A stretch of 64,000 bases of DNA from Malania oleifera (lineage: Eukaryota > Streptophyta > Magnoliopsida > Santalales > Ximeniaceae): assembly GCF_029873635.1 (NCBI RefSeq), contig NC_080417.1:32972214-33036213 (forward strand). The letters are read 5' to 3'. Position 1 is the stretch's first letter. Every line of letters begins with the position of its first letter. The translations under genes were made by a program, and so were the position numbers. The notes under the pieces are model-generated. The model did no database searches, was not told where the DNA came from, and saw only the letters and a program-made list of their open reading frames with translations. Shown here piece after piece: positions 1-12,487 of the stretch.

Positions 1-190
1 AGCTTGGCCCGTACGCCGAAAAAATCATATCATAGCACAACCCATACGCTGGCAAATCACGTCCATAGCACGGCCCGTACGCCTGCAAAATATATCCATA
101 ACTCAGCCCGTACGCGGGCAAATCATACACATAGCATGGCCCGTATGCTGGCAAAATATATAAAAAAATCTCGGCCCGTACGCCGGTTTT
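1..190. repeat. Tandem repeat of about 33 bp, six copies
   Basis: The motif GGCCCGTACGC(C/T)GG recurs near 6, 41, 73, 105, 138 and 175, with AT-rich spacers of roughly equal size. It sits inside the minus-strand LTR. A 36-bp tandem repeat occupies the equivalent part of the plus-strand LTR (3542-3650). Confidence 0.75.
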
Positions 191-1160
191 CCATTATAAA
201 AATCCGTATCTTAATCACATTTCCAAAAAATAGTATTTCAAAACAATTTCTACTCATGCCACATTAACAGGTTTTTCACATATTCAACATACCATCATTT
301 TAATAGTATTTTCCCAAATATAAATCATATATAAATATATTTATTTTCCTTAAACCAAATGCTACAACGATATAAATATTTTTCATAAAATACTAGCTTA
401 GTTTATCTCCTTACCTGGTTCCTGAAAAACCCCTAAGAAAATCTGTCTCACACCCGTAGGGTTCCCTACTCAACACCTTGAAAACAACATTCGCTAGAAC
501 TAAAGTTCAATATTTCTAAGTGTATAACACTTTCTACAACTGCCAAAAATCCAAATACTGAGTAGAAAGCCTTACCCTGGATTTGGGATGGTTTCCACTT
601 CAGCCCCACCGACGATCCGCTCCTGCAGAATTGTAGAGAACTTTCCTAGGAGCGTCATGGTGGCTTCAGATCGTCAAACCGGTGGAAATCCGGCCCGAAA
701 TCGAAGAGAGAAGGAGGAAGGAGCAAAGGGTAGGAGAGAGAAAGGATCTGCGCAGAAAATTTTAGATGAAAATGAACTTTAGGCCTATTTAAACTGTGGC
801 CTTCGTCGACGAGCCATGTCACCTCGTCGAAGAGGTCAATACAAAATTCATCAATGAACTCTCCCCTTCGTTGACAAAATTCAGAAACCCCAAAATCATC
901 CCCTCGGTATTTCCTCATTGACGAGCCATGTCACTTCGTCGACGAGCCCAATTATATTTCCGTTGATGAATCCTATCCTTGTCAACGAGCTCCTATTATA
1001 ACCTCGTCGATGAGTCCCCTGTATTCGTCGATGAGGAGCTGAAAAATTTCTGAGAGTTATCTTTTTCAAAATGCAATGTCGTCGACTGCCTCCTTCTATT
1101 TCCGGTTTTCATTTCCCTTTCTTTCATTATTTAAATACCATTATTCTTCGGGTCGTTACA
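1..1160 (-). mobile_element. Ty3/gypsy LTR, minus strand, cut by the window edge
   Basis: Read on the minus strand this starts at 1160 with TGTAACGACCC, a typical plant gypsy LTR start, and runs off the left edge. The first ~400 bases (about 780-1060) hold many TCGTCGACGA-like palindromes. A splice-donor-like GGTAAGG follows a CATCCCAAATCCAG block near 575-590, and a matching CATCCCAAAATCTG / GGTAAG block lies in the plus-strand LTR at about 3090-3115, so the two LTRs are related. Base 1161 continues directly into integrase code of the plus element, so this LTR (solo or part of a longer element) was inserted there. The other end is not visible. Confidence 0.7.
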
Positions 1161-2306
1161 GGCATAAAGAGGGAGATAGCCGAATTCATGGAGCATTGTT
1201 TGACGTGCCAGCAGGTGAAGGTTGAGCACCAAAGATCGGTGGGACAGTTGCGGCCACTCCATATCTTTGAGTGGAAGTGGGACCATATCTCTAAGGATTT
1301 TGCAACAGGTTTACCGTCGGCATTGCATGGGAAGAACGTGATTTGGGTGATTGTAGATAGATTGACAAAGACTGCTCACTTTATCCCTATCAAAGTCAAT
1401 TACTCCATGAACAGACTGGCAAAATTATATATTCAAGAGGTAGTATAATCACATGGTGTGCCAGTGTCTATAGTATCAGACCGAGGTCCATGTTTCACGT
1501 CACAATTTTGGAAGAGCTTAGAGGAGGCTCCGGGGTCTCAGTTATCATTCAACACGATATTTCATCCTCAGACTAATGGGCATATGGAGAGAATGATCCA
1601 AATCCTTGAGGATATGCTACGAGCATGTGTGCTAGATTTTGGGGGTAGTTGGGCTCGGTATACGCCACTAGTTGAGTTCGCGTATAATAACAGTTATCAG
1701 GCCAGCATCGGCATGGCACCTTATGAGACGTTATATGGTAGGAGGTGTCGTTCTCCACTATACTAGGATGAGATGGGTGAGAGGCAAGTTTTGGGACCAA
1801 AGTTAGTGCAACAGGCATTCAATAAAGTCCGACTTATCAAAGATAGAATCAGTATAGCTCAGAATCGGCAAAAAAGTTACATTGATACTCGCCGTTGAAA
1901 ATTGAAATTTGATACATTAGATCATGTGTTTCTGAAGATAGCACTACTGAAAGGAGTTATGAGGTTCGAAAGGAAGGGTAAGTTGAGCCCTAGGTTTATT
2001 GGCCCATTTAAGATACTTGAGAGAGTGGGGTCAGTTGCCTATCGGCTAACTTTACCACCAGCTTTATCTAGAATACACGTCATATTTCATGTTTCCATGT
2101 TAAGGAAATACGTCCCAGATCCCTCCCATGTGATTAGCTATGTAAGGATAGAACTTAGTAATACTTTGGCATATGAGGAAACACTAGTACATATTCTGGA
2201 TAAGAAAGAAAAGGGATTGCGCAGCAAGAAAATTCCATTAGTAAAAGTATTATGGAGGAATCACGCAGTGGAAGAAGCTTCATGGGAGCTCAAGGAGAAA
2301 ATATGA
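1161..2306 (+). pseudogene. Ty3/gypsy chromovirus pol remnant: integrase and chromodomain-like tail
   Basis: One reading frame covers the end of the zinc-binding region (CLTC), the integrase core, the GPF/I-L-E-R-V-G region and a C-terminal chromodomain-like stretch ([12 protein letters not shown]) typical of the del/Tekay group. Integrase would insert the element's cDNA into chromosomes. The catalytic acidic residues are visible: D in ISKDF, D in SDRG, E in HMERMIQ. The frame is broken by three in-frame stops at 1446-1448 (TAA), 1764-1766 (TAG) and 1896-1898 (TGA). No frameshift is needed, so decay seems to be mostly point mutation. The 5' part (gag, protease, RT, RNase H) is missing because the minus-strand LTR was inserted at 1160/1161. 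The 3' LTR of the same element follows at 2612. Confidence 0.88.
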
Positions 2307-2574
2307 CAGAAATATCCGTACCTTTTCAGTGGAGACCAGCAGTAATCAAAAAAATCAGGTCAGTAAGTAATGTTTTTTTTCTTTTTTTTTTTTTGCAGGT
2401 TAATTAGTACAAGTATTAGTTTCTATTTTGGTTGGTTATGGAAGAATTTTGTTCAGTTATTGTAATCTTCCAGAACCATATATGTAGCCACCGTATTCCT
2501 CCGCCATAAGTGAGGGTAAGTAATAAAATAAGTAACCTATTTTTCCTCAAGTGATGGTGTATAGAATGGATAGT

Positions 2575-2611
2575 AAATTTCAAGGACGAAGTTTTTATGA
2601 GGAGGGGAGAA
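2575..2611 (+). other. Polypurine tract and preceding hairpin of the plus gypsy element
   Basis: AGGAGGGGAGA lies directly before the LTR start TGTAGAGGCCC at 2612. It is the expected plus-strand primer. An imperfect inverted repeat (AAATTTCA-AGGA-CGAAGTTT, 2575-2594) precedes it, and the same design is seen beside the primers at 57443 and 58909. Confidence 0.75.
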
Positions 2612-4672
2612 TGTAGAGGCCCAGAGAATTATAGCAATTAAAAAATAAAGGAAAAGAGAGAAAAAATATTTTTTTCCAAGGGGGCTTAGCAGGGTCTCGT
2701 TGACAAATGTAGAATATTTGTCGATGAGTGGCCTTCATGGAAACGTTGACGAGGACACGTGTCTCGTTGACGAAGAGATACCGAGAGAGCTTATTTCAGG
2801 TCCTAAAGTTCATCGACAAAGGTTATGATATCATCGACGAACCTCCTTTTGGGTTCGTCGATGAGGCCACGTGTCTCGTCGATGAGGCAGTATTCTATAA
2901 ATAAGCTTAAACTCAGGATTCAGCGAGCAATTGCATGCAAAACCCCTCTCTCTCCAGAATTTGTCTCTCTCACCTTCTCTCTAGAATTCATGCTTCGATT
3001 CTCGTCAGTTTGACTATCGGAAATCGCCACGTTACTTCTGGGAAGATTCTCTACAATATTTCTAGATCAAAATTTTGATTTGGAGCATTTGGGCACCATC
3101 CCAAAATCTGGGTAAGTTGGTTATTTTCAGTTTTATAAGTTATTGGGTATTTCTAAACTGAGGGGAATGTGTTGGAAGGTGTTTGTTGATTTATTAGGGA
3201 AATGTAAATTTTAGGATGTTGAGCTAGGAACACATAGGAGTAGGTTTGGTTAGATTTGTGGGCTTCTCAGTAAGTCAAGTAAGGCAATAAATTAAGTCAG
3301 CATTTTTCATGAAATTATTTATTAATATACAACATTTATTTTCAAAAATTTTGTATGTTATGGCATAGTGTTTGAGAATACTGTTGTTGAACAGGAAAAT
3401 ATATTTAATACATTTTATATTAGAATATTATGATTTTTTAAGAATAAGCATGTTATGACAGTTTTTAGAAAAACCATAAAAATAGTACATGAACTATGGT
3501 TGAGAATATTATGTAAAACAATGCAGAAATTTTATGTTCAGTATGTTATGATATGGCCGGCGCAGATGCCGTGATTTATATGTTATGATATGGCTAGGCA
3601 GATACCATGAATTATATGTTATGATATGGTCAGCACAAATGCTGTAATTATGCATCTTATGTTAGATATTACTTTGAAATATGAAACAGTTATGTATCAG
3701 TAATATGAAATGTACTATATGTTATCAGAACCCGGATGACTTAGTCTAGATTTCAAAGCATGGTATCGTAGTTATATGATAAGATTACGTTCAAGTATAA
3801 GTTTATGTTAGTGCTACCACATATCTCAGATAGAGTGTAGGAGATGGCAGATGATGTGGCTTCAGTGTAGTGTAGGTGTCCTCCTAGCAGTCCAAACCAG
3901 ATTTGGCAAGCCCATCGTACTTACAGACATATGTTAACTTAGCGTGGTTGGTCTGCCATTGATAGGTCCCGCTTACGGGCCGCACAACCCAGTCATGTGG
4001 GGGTAAGACATGACATCAGCTAACTATCCATCCTAGGTATTATTTCAGTATTATACAGTTATAGAAGATGTTTACATGATTACAGATTTTAGTACGTTAT
4101 TTATTATGATATGATGAATCATGTTTTACTCAGAATTTATACAGCAAGTTTTATCAGATATAAATATATTATGTACAGTTCATGTTTAAGCACGATAATA
4201 CTCATATTGCCACACATTGATATTAGTTTATCTCCCTTACTGAGAGGTGTCTCACCCCAGCATCACAAACATTTTAGAAAATTTGGATAGAAGGGCAGAT
4301 AGAGCTCCACAGCAGTAGAGGTTGATCAAACTACCTTGTCAGAAGGGTAAGTAGTTGGGCTAGGGTTAGATTGTTTTTGGGATATGACCCTAGGGTGCTT
4401 TTTTGTCCTTTGTGGATGTTTGTATATATATGACAGATTCAGTAGAGTTCTGGTAATTTTCCTGTTGTTGTATGGCATGTATGTAAATTATGTCTTCCGC
4501 TGCTTAGGTAGTAGAGATGTATGACAGGTATATCCCCAGTACCCATAGGTCCGAGTTGATCATGACTATATCAGTTTAGCAAGATATCATAGTTATTATG
4601 AATGTTGTTATCTAGGAAAAAAATAAATAAATATGAATATATGTTTATAGTAAAAATAGGCAGGTCGTTACA
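2612..4672 (+). mobile_element. 3' LTR of the plus Ty3/gypsy element
   Basis: It begins TGTAGAGGCCC after a polypurine tract and ends GGTCGTTACA, 2061 bp. Palindromic TCGTCGACGA-type motifs cluster at about 2695-2890. A block around 3950-4010 (CCGCACAACCC then GTCATG) and one at 4240-4258 (ACTGAGAGGTGTCTCACCCC) recur in the other gypsy LTRs of this window. A GGGTAAG splice-donor-like site lies near 3110. The five bases after it are ATTTG; the matching 5' duplicate is not visible because the element's left part is lost. Confidence 0.8.
3542..3650 (+). repeat. 36-bp tandem repeat, three copies, inside the LTR
   Basis: TATGTTATGATATGG starts at 3542, 3578 and 3614, each followed by a diverged GGC-AGATGCC-GTGA block. 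Confidence 0.8.
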
Positions 4673-7600
4673 ATTTGCAATAGCATGCAGACTTTGAACT
4701 GGAAAGGAATTAGTTATTATTTACTTAAATGGGATGCTGGTCTCACCATCACTCATATCATTCCCTCTGAAATGTTCAAAGTAAAGGTTGAGAGCATATC
4801 TAGCTAAAATCTCTAGAACCCTATTTTTCTGAGATATAAACCATAAATCATTATCTTGTATAATATCTCAGAAGCATGCTCATGATAAATCCACTTCCAA
4901 ATGGACAAGGCATTTTTGCTTGGTAAAAAATTCTTATTGCTTAACTCACGCTTAAATATGAATATCTTAAGTTAAGCATATTTTTATCCATTACAAGAGC
5001 CTGAGTGTTAGGGAATCAATCTTGCTATATATCGTTATATACCCTAAGCTCACTTCTGAACATAAAAGTCTTGATCAAAGTTTTAGTCATCACTTTAGGC
5101 TTAAGCACTATTGATCATAAATTCCTAATTTTTTGAAGTGCATATTAAAAATCATCCTCCTTGATCAAATTAGGGGTTTCTTCCAAGGGAATCGATCAAA
5201 ATTATTTCATTCATGCTTTAAATGCAAAATTTCCTAATTTCGATTTCGGCAATGTTCTCGTCCATAGGAAACCTTTACCATTTCACGATCACATTCGGCA
5301 AAGACTCTACCTATCCCTTGGTTCTTATCCTTGTTCCATTTTGTGATCATATTCGAAGGATACCCTCCAAGTGCATTAGATTTGTAATAACCAAAGAGCA
5401 TTGTTCAATAAAGTCCATATACTCCTAATTGCTATTTGCCCAATCTGTTTGGACATATTCGCTAGCACGAAAATATTACTAATATTGTCCACTTGTGCTC
5501 ACTTCTAAATACTCTTCTAAACTTAATAGAATAATCCTTGAGAGTATTTATCCTTTACTTCTCTCACAAGTTCTCAAATTTTAAATCAAATTCTTTAGAG
5601 CTTCATATTCTTATAATGAAGTTGAATGGCTAAGATGGTTGCACTAGGTTTCAATCTAGATGACAATTCAAAGTTCAAAGAAACCTATGCACGAGCAGTT
5701 AAATCTGCAAGCCACTCGAACTTGAGTCTCTCACACATTGAATTTCATAAGAAAAGAGGCAAATGTAGGCTTATGACCCTAAAGAAGTATTGCTTGTGAC
5801 TTTTTGGTCCTCTAAACCAAAGCATTAAAAGCCAAGTTTGAATCATTGAAAACCTTAGAGCACTTGGCTAAGAACTTGAAAAATAAATAAAGGCATAAGA
5901 GGATAATAATGAATAACTGAGGGGGAGCATTTCTCTTTCATGTCAATATAAATTAAAAGATCCCATAACCATATCTTGTGCTCATATGCCTTTATGGAAA
6001 ACAACACTGTACAAAACTCATAACTATCCACTGTTATTTATTGTGCTATCTTTAATGGATAGTTTTATATAAACTATTATTTGAGCTACTATATCGCATG
6101 CTTAATTTGGAACGCCAACTGCTTGGCTGATGTAGTATATTAGTGCATATTGGTAGTGGATATAGGTTCTCACATGCTTGAACTGAATGGTATCTACATG
6201 ATGCAAATCATTATGAATTGCTTGCTTGAGTCAAGGTATAGATTTTATGGAAAAATGTCTAATTTACAGACGGCATGATGTCAAAATTTCATTAAAATTT
6301 TCCCAAAATAAAACCATATACAAAGATGATTATGATAAAATGAATGTTAAAATATTTTTTGAAAGGATGAGTGAAAATAAATTGAATATTAAAATTCATC
6401 TTTACATAATCATCGAATATTTAGGGGAGCTGAGCTCCATTCCTAAAAAAAAAAAAATAGCATAAAAGACTCACTTGCATCATACTAAGCTTTTTGAATA
6501 TTGAGGCTCCTATGAAAACCCTGAACATCATATCCAACTTTCATAGCTTAATGATTATATATGAATTGTTCTTGGTTATGAGCATTAGAGTATGCTTTAA
6601 TATCTATTTTCTGATACATTTGTGGTCTATAGGAATAACTATACTGGCTGCATGTCAAAGCAACTCATTTGATATCCAGTATAATTGGGGTTAAAATATT
6701 CTAAAATGATTGCTTATATTGCTTGGTCTGTTTAGTGAAAGAAATCTTTGATATGTATATGCACTTCATTTCATCTAAGCACATATTCAAATTGATAGGG
6801 GAAGCATCTAAAAATAAACGTCTATCTCCTTGTGCTCACCCATTCTTACACTTAGATATCTATTGAACATAATATGGCATGTGCATTAAAGTATGATGAC
6901 TTTGTTGAATATCTTAAATTGAAATAATATTGTTAGCCACGGGTTCTTTGGATTAGCAATATGAATCTAGTTTTAAACTTTATGATATCTTTGGAATTTA
7001 TTTGGTTGCTTTCTTTGGTCATATTATGAATTGTACTTAAATGCTTAACCAGAAAAACGATGCTTGCTTAATTTTCCTTATTAAAGTTTCCTTTTCAGCA
7101 AGCATCGTCCCAGGTGTCTTTTGAAAATCTTGAAGGGGATATTTATTTTATGGCAAGAAATACTTTCAAAACTAAAATTCCTTATGTCTTGCCTTATTAT
7201 TTAGTTTTATATATATATTGTATAAATAGTTCATTGATCATATATGAAAATGCATATGAAGTAGTTAGACTAATTTTATGCTCAAACCTATTTTTGCTAT
7301 CATACGTCGTGTTCTTTCACGGATCTTATGATATGTTTAAATTGAAATAGTTTGAGGATATTTCTAAACTGACTATGTTTAATATGTCGTTTAATCTTTT
7401 AATGACCAGTTATACTATTTTGTGTGCTCAATTGCTATACTTTTCAAACAGCTATAAAATGTTTTTATATGCCCGAATTTTATATCAAAAAGGGGAGTAA
7501 TTTTTTAAGCAAATTTCTATGCCCAATTGTGGAGTTAAAAAGGGGGTAATTCTCTTAAGTTTTTTTTTATGCTCAAAATGTTTTATCCTAAACTTAGTCC

Positions 7601-7898
7601 TTTTACTGATGCCAAAGGGGGAGAATTTTATGAGTAAAATGATAAATGATTCTATGCAAAAAGGGGAAATTTTTTTTAAGGCAAATTATTTTAAAGGGCT
7701 TAAATATCTGAGCTACAAGCATCATGGAATTGTGCTTTAATGTCAAAACTAAATGCATGTTATTTTTTAATGTCTTCTTTCGTGAATATGCTTGAACTAT
7801 ATTATTTATTTTTACATAATGCATATTGTTAGGGAGAGCCTTTTCAGGCTTAACCCATTTTGTTCTGGTGCATTTGTCGTCATCAAAAAGGGAAAGAT
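4673..7898 (+). mobile_element. Internal region of a large non-coding LTR element (LARD-like)
   Basis: No gag or pol domain is readable in any frame. The segment from about 5610 onward has a recognisable inverted counterpart at 28591-26335: for example the AATGAAGTTGAATGGCTAA block near 5617, and the 6230-6400 block, whose translation shares KDDYDK-NVKIF with the other copy. Near the 3' end there are several purine runs of the form AAAAGGGG(G)A (about 7488-7680) and a final TCATCAAAAAGGGAAAGAT just before the LTR, typical of SIRE-like Ty1/copia 3' ends. Where the element starts is unclear; 4673-5600 may be unrelated sequence. Confidence 0.6.
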
Positions 7899-10194
7899 TG
7901 TTGACTTTTTGAGTCTGATCCCAGTTTTGATGCTGACAAAACACAGGTATATTATGTGTGTAGTTAGTACATGAGTAGGTTTACATTTTAGCACACACAT
8001 AAGATTAAAGGGAAATGGAAGCCAAAAGCAACTTAAAGCTTACACACTTGGCGTATTCCATAAAGATAAGAGAGCAAAGAAAAAGAAGAAAACAAATATT
8101 TTAATTTGTAAATGCATTTTGTTTTAAATTTGGCATTTAATAATGCATTTCATGCATGATGTGATTGAAAGATCAGGATGACCGTAGACTGACTGTATGA
8201 AATCAAACAAAGACCATAGAAAGACTTTAAGGACCAAAATTTTTCATAAAAACCTTTCACATAAATTGCCAAAACTTTTACAAAAGGTTAAAACATTTTT
8301 GGGTCAAATTTTGGGCTTAAATTCAAATTTCCAAGGTGCTCAGTCGAATGACCTATAACAGGCATTTTTAGCTTAATCGACTTACCATTCTTTGGTCCAA
8401 AAGTCAACATTTTACAAAGCTCAGTTGACCGACCAGTTTTTTCAATTGAGTTCCCTCAGTCGACCAAATCTCGTAAAATGTGAGTTTCACTTTTTGGCCA
8501 GTCGATCGACACTTTGCTCAGTCGACTGAAGTTCTTTATTTGGCCTTATATTAAGATTAGTCGACTAACAAACGAAGAGCGAAGTATGCTTGGTCGACCG
8601 ACAAACGATGCTCAGACGACCGTACAAAAGTGACAGCCAACTGAGTATCGAACGTTTGGAAATCGCCCTTATTCAGTCGATCAACTCCTTACTCATTCAA
8701 CCGAACCTCTAGGGTTGACCTTAATTCTTGGTGCTAAATGTCATTAATTTCCTAATTAAACAAATTCAAAATGACAAGCATGTCCCCAAAACGGTCAAAT
8801 TTTGAAAACTCTATAAATACCTCTTTATAACTCATTTTTAAACAAATGCTTTGATTATAATTCTCCCAAAAACATTTTGTGCTAAAATTTTTATTCTCTT
8901 TCTCATACTCTTTTTAAATCCTTTTAGAAAGAAGCACTAATTCCTCATCTTCACTTGCCAATTTATTGCAACTTGAAGATTGTGGTTGAATCAATATTGT
9001 GGGCATATTTTATAAAGTATTCATTCTCATCCATATTGTTTTGAAAATCTTTTAAGAGTTGATCTTAAGTTTTCTCACCATTATTTTTCTTGATAAATTT
9101 TCTTGGAGAAAACTTGTCTTAGCTTGAGAATCTTGCACATCTATTACAAGATTCCAAAAGCTCACTTGTTTTTATTGCATAAATATTTTTGAGCATAAAC
9201 CCTAAATCTCCAGCACTTTGTTTTTCAAGAATATATTTTTGGAGATATCATTTGAGGGTTTTTTTGAGATCTTTAAAAAGCACATATTTCATATTTCATT
9301 TTTATCAAGGATCATATTTATTTAGTTTTGGAAAAATCATTTGAAAGCAAAACCCTAAGTTCTCCTACACTTTACTTGAAAAATATTTTTGGAGAAAGTT
9401 TTATTTGGGGTTAAATCTTTGAAGTGCTTAACATATATATCATTTTCAAAGATTGAAAATTATCTTTTAAAAAAAATACCCTTACTCACTTGAGCTTTAT
9501 TTCATATCATATGTGAGTGCATATTGTGCTTCATTGTGTACATCTCTACTTTTTGAGAAGCATTTCTTTGTACGAAAATTTTTCATATCTATTGTATTCT
9601 AGGCATGGCCTAAAGAGGGAGACTCACCTTGTTAAGAGTCCTGGATTGGCTCAGACCCGGTTAGGAAAGTTGGGATTTGCACCATCCCGTAAAGTGTGCA
9701 TCGTTTGGCTCAGCCTGGTAATTGAGCTGAGGTGTCTCCGCCTCATAAGGAGAATTGGTTGTGGCTCAGCCCCGTAAGTTGAACTTGGGATTCTCTGCCC
9801 CGTAAGGAGAGTGTAAGTGGTGCCGCTCTGCCCAGTTAAGCGAGCAAATAATTGAATCCTCTTCCTAGTTAGCTTTAGGCGGGGACGTAGGCTGGTTTGG
9901 TCGAACATCGATAACATATCCTATATCACTCTTTCCCTTACTCTCTTTACATTCCAGTATTTGCATGTTTATATTAACTTGTTAATATTATTGCTTGAAT
10001 CTTCATTTGTGTTTGATTGGGAAATATTGGAACTGTTATTCTTGTTCAAATTATTTAAGCTTTCATATATCTGTTGAATTAATAATTGATTAGACAAACA
10101 CTATGTTAAGTAATACTGTTGTTATCTGATTTAACCTGGGAAGAAACTTTAAAATCTCCAATTCACCCCCCTTGGGATTACACTAAATACAACA
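7899..10194 (+). mobile_element. 3' LTR of the LARD-like element (copia-type ends)
   Basis: It starts TGTTGACTTTTTGAG after a purine tract and ends CCTTGGGATTACACT...AACA, about 2.3 kb. From about 8340 to 8700 it contains a dense set of GTCGAC-related motifs (CAGTCGACTGA, GGTCGACCGA, CAGTCGATCGAC). From 9650 to 9850 a quasi-repeat GGCTCAGCC-CCGTAAG occurs about four times. GGGGACGTAGGC near 9889 is a block shared by all copia-like LTRs here. Confidence 0.7.
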
Positions 10195-12487
10195 GTGGAC
10201 CATCTATTTTTTAAATGTAGGTTCTCCTCGACTGTCTGAAATCTTGTTCGTGATTGGATGAGAATGAGAAAGGAGTATGTCTACATTGAATGCTGCACTT
10301 AAATGGTTCCACAAGGAAGTTAAGGGCACTGTGTTCAATCGGTAGCAAAGAGAATTTTCTTAGCTTCAACAGTTTACTTCATGTGGCATTTTAGAAATAA
10401 ATGAAAATTTGAAAAGAAGACCATTGATCTTGCAGGTGTCTTTAAGGTGATCCAAATTCACACCTACAGAGTCATGTATGACAAATTTCCCTGATACTCA
10501 AATGAGTGTAGCTCGATTGATTGTTTGTAATCTTTGCCTGAGTTGTGGAATGTTTAGGCTTTGATATTTTGTTATAATTTTACTGCTTGAGTTGATGAAT
10601 GCTTAGGCTTGGATGTTTGTCTTTCCGATTAAGACTTTGTACTTGTTCTGTTGGTAACCATTTTGGCTAGCCTTTTGATTGTATTGCATTGCAATTGTGT
10701 TGGGTATGGCCAGTGTATACTGTACATATCCATTTGATCAATATATTTATCTTTTACTGATAAAGAAAATAACTTTATTGTATTGGTTATAAGCTTCTAA
10801 ATATTTCAAGGTATCTAACATTTCTTTCAAAGTAAGAAGGGGGGGTCTAGTGTCTCTCTCAATGTCATTCTTTATTTATGTTAAAAACTTGATGGAGAGA
10901 CAACTTGGAATTTACAACCTCGGGTAAACCTTGGAGACTTGATTGAACCAAATGTCATTACAAATACTTACACCATTATACATTTATAATTGAAGTTTTA
11001 AAATAGAATTATTAGATAGGTAGTGTTTTCTAATTTTAATAGTTAGAGTTTTTTATTTTTATGTTGTAAATTTCATATTCATATTAGGAGTGTTAGAAGG
11101 GTATGTGCAGATAGATGCACTAACTTTTGTGCAGTCGTAGTCTAGTGTACCTCTAAAGAATAAAAAACAAACAAAAAAACAAAAGCAAAAGTCTATGCAT
11201 AATTTTGTGAACTTCCATTGTCAAGGGTATTTGAATGGGGAAAGTGTCATGAACTCATAACTAGGCTTGTATTAGGAACATTGATATAAAAGTAAGTAAA
11301 GTCTCAATTTGAGAGTTTTAGGGAACAAAATTTTGAACCCTGAGGAATTAAACTGAGACAGATTGGAATACAAGCCTATCTTTAAAGTGGTCTGTGTATA
11401 TTAATTTCTCCTAAGAAATATCTCAATATTTTTAGTTTGAGACTTTCATGTAAAAGATATTATAAATTTGGATATTGAGAGGAATGAGAAGGGATGTGGA
11501 ATGCAAGTTATTTTTTATTGTGCATTCCGAACTAAGCATCAGACTCAATAAACCTCCAATGCAGCAAAATAAGACTTCAAAGAAAAATTTTACCAAGAGA
11601 TTTTGGATTAATCATATCTTATGATTCCAGCCTCATTGTTTTTGAAATAACCTTATGTTTTATAGATTAGAATGGAGTGAATTTGACAGTGAATTATAAA
11701 GATTTAACTCCATTTCATTCCATTTTATTCTTGTCAAGTGTAATCAACAATTGGACCAGCCAGCCCCTAGTTCAGCAAGGTTATGCAACTTTAATGGGCT
11801 TGGGGTAAAGTTAGACATACTCTTTAACAAAATTCCAAATAAATCTTACTCTTAACAAAATTAATTTTTTTAGTAAAAAACAATCAAAAGAAAAAGGACT
11901 CACTTGAATCATGCTTCTGCTTTAGTCATTTTCATGAATCATCCTAATTATTTCTCTTGCACTAGTGGTTGTGTTTTCTAACAAATCTTCCCGAGCTTCA
12001 ACTTCTTCAGCTCGATATAAAACAAATGACTGAGTTTAAGTGAGGTTCAAGCTCATGTTATTTTAGCTTAGCTATTCAAAATGTCTGAATAGCAATCCAA
12101 GAACAATTATTGAGCTCGAAGCCTCCGGAAACCCCTCAATTCACCAGCACAGCATATTTCAACTGAGAGCAATGACAGGTTTAAGCATCAAAGCCTACAA
12201 GAATACCCACTTCTCTCCAATGACAGGTTGTCTGACCAAGAATCACAACTCCTTACCAATACAAACAACACCCTTTCTTATCAGGTAAAACTTAAAAAGG
12301 AATCAAGGATTAAATTGTTGGGGATATAATTATATTAATAGTGTATAATTTTACGAGATCCCAAGAGCAAAATTGGAACAACCATAACATCATAGATTTT
12401 GAGAAGAACAATCAGCTTTCAGTCTTGAAAACAGTTGCATTTGGACATTTTTCAAAAGGGCAGTACCAAGAGGGGAAAATGATCACG
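10195..12487. other. Intergenic; possible L1-type LINE tail, otherwise no gene seen
   Basis: Only short open frames are present. The stretch near 10690-10780 (GTATACTG then TTGATCAATATATTTATC followed by an A-rich end) resembles the 3' tail of plant L1 LINEs, but no reverse transcriptase code is readable upstream. The last ~100 bases before 12487 are probably the 3' UTR of the minus-strand gene; no poly(A) signal could be fixed. Confidence 0.3.

Noticed and set aside
1071-1160. Apparent N-terminal extension of the integrase frame
   Set aside because: These bases belong to the inserted minus-strand LTR; true integrase code begins at 1161.
6226-6465. Open frame conserved between the two LARD-like copies
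   Set aside because: The nucleotide sequence is equally conserved and the frame is short and lysine/isoleucine-rich; nothing shows selection on the protein, so it is not called a gene.
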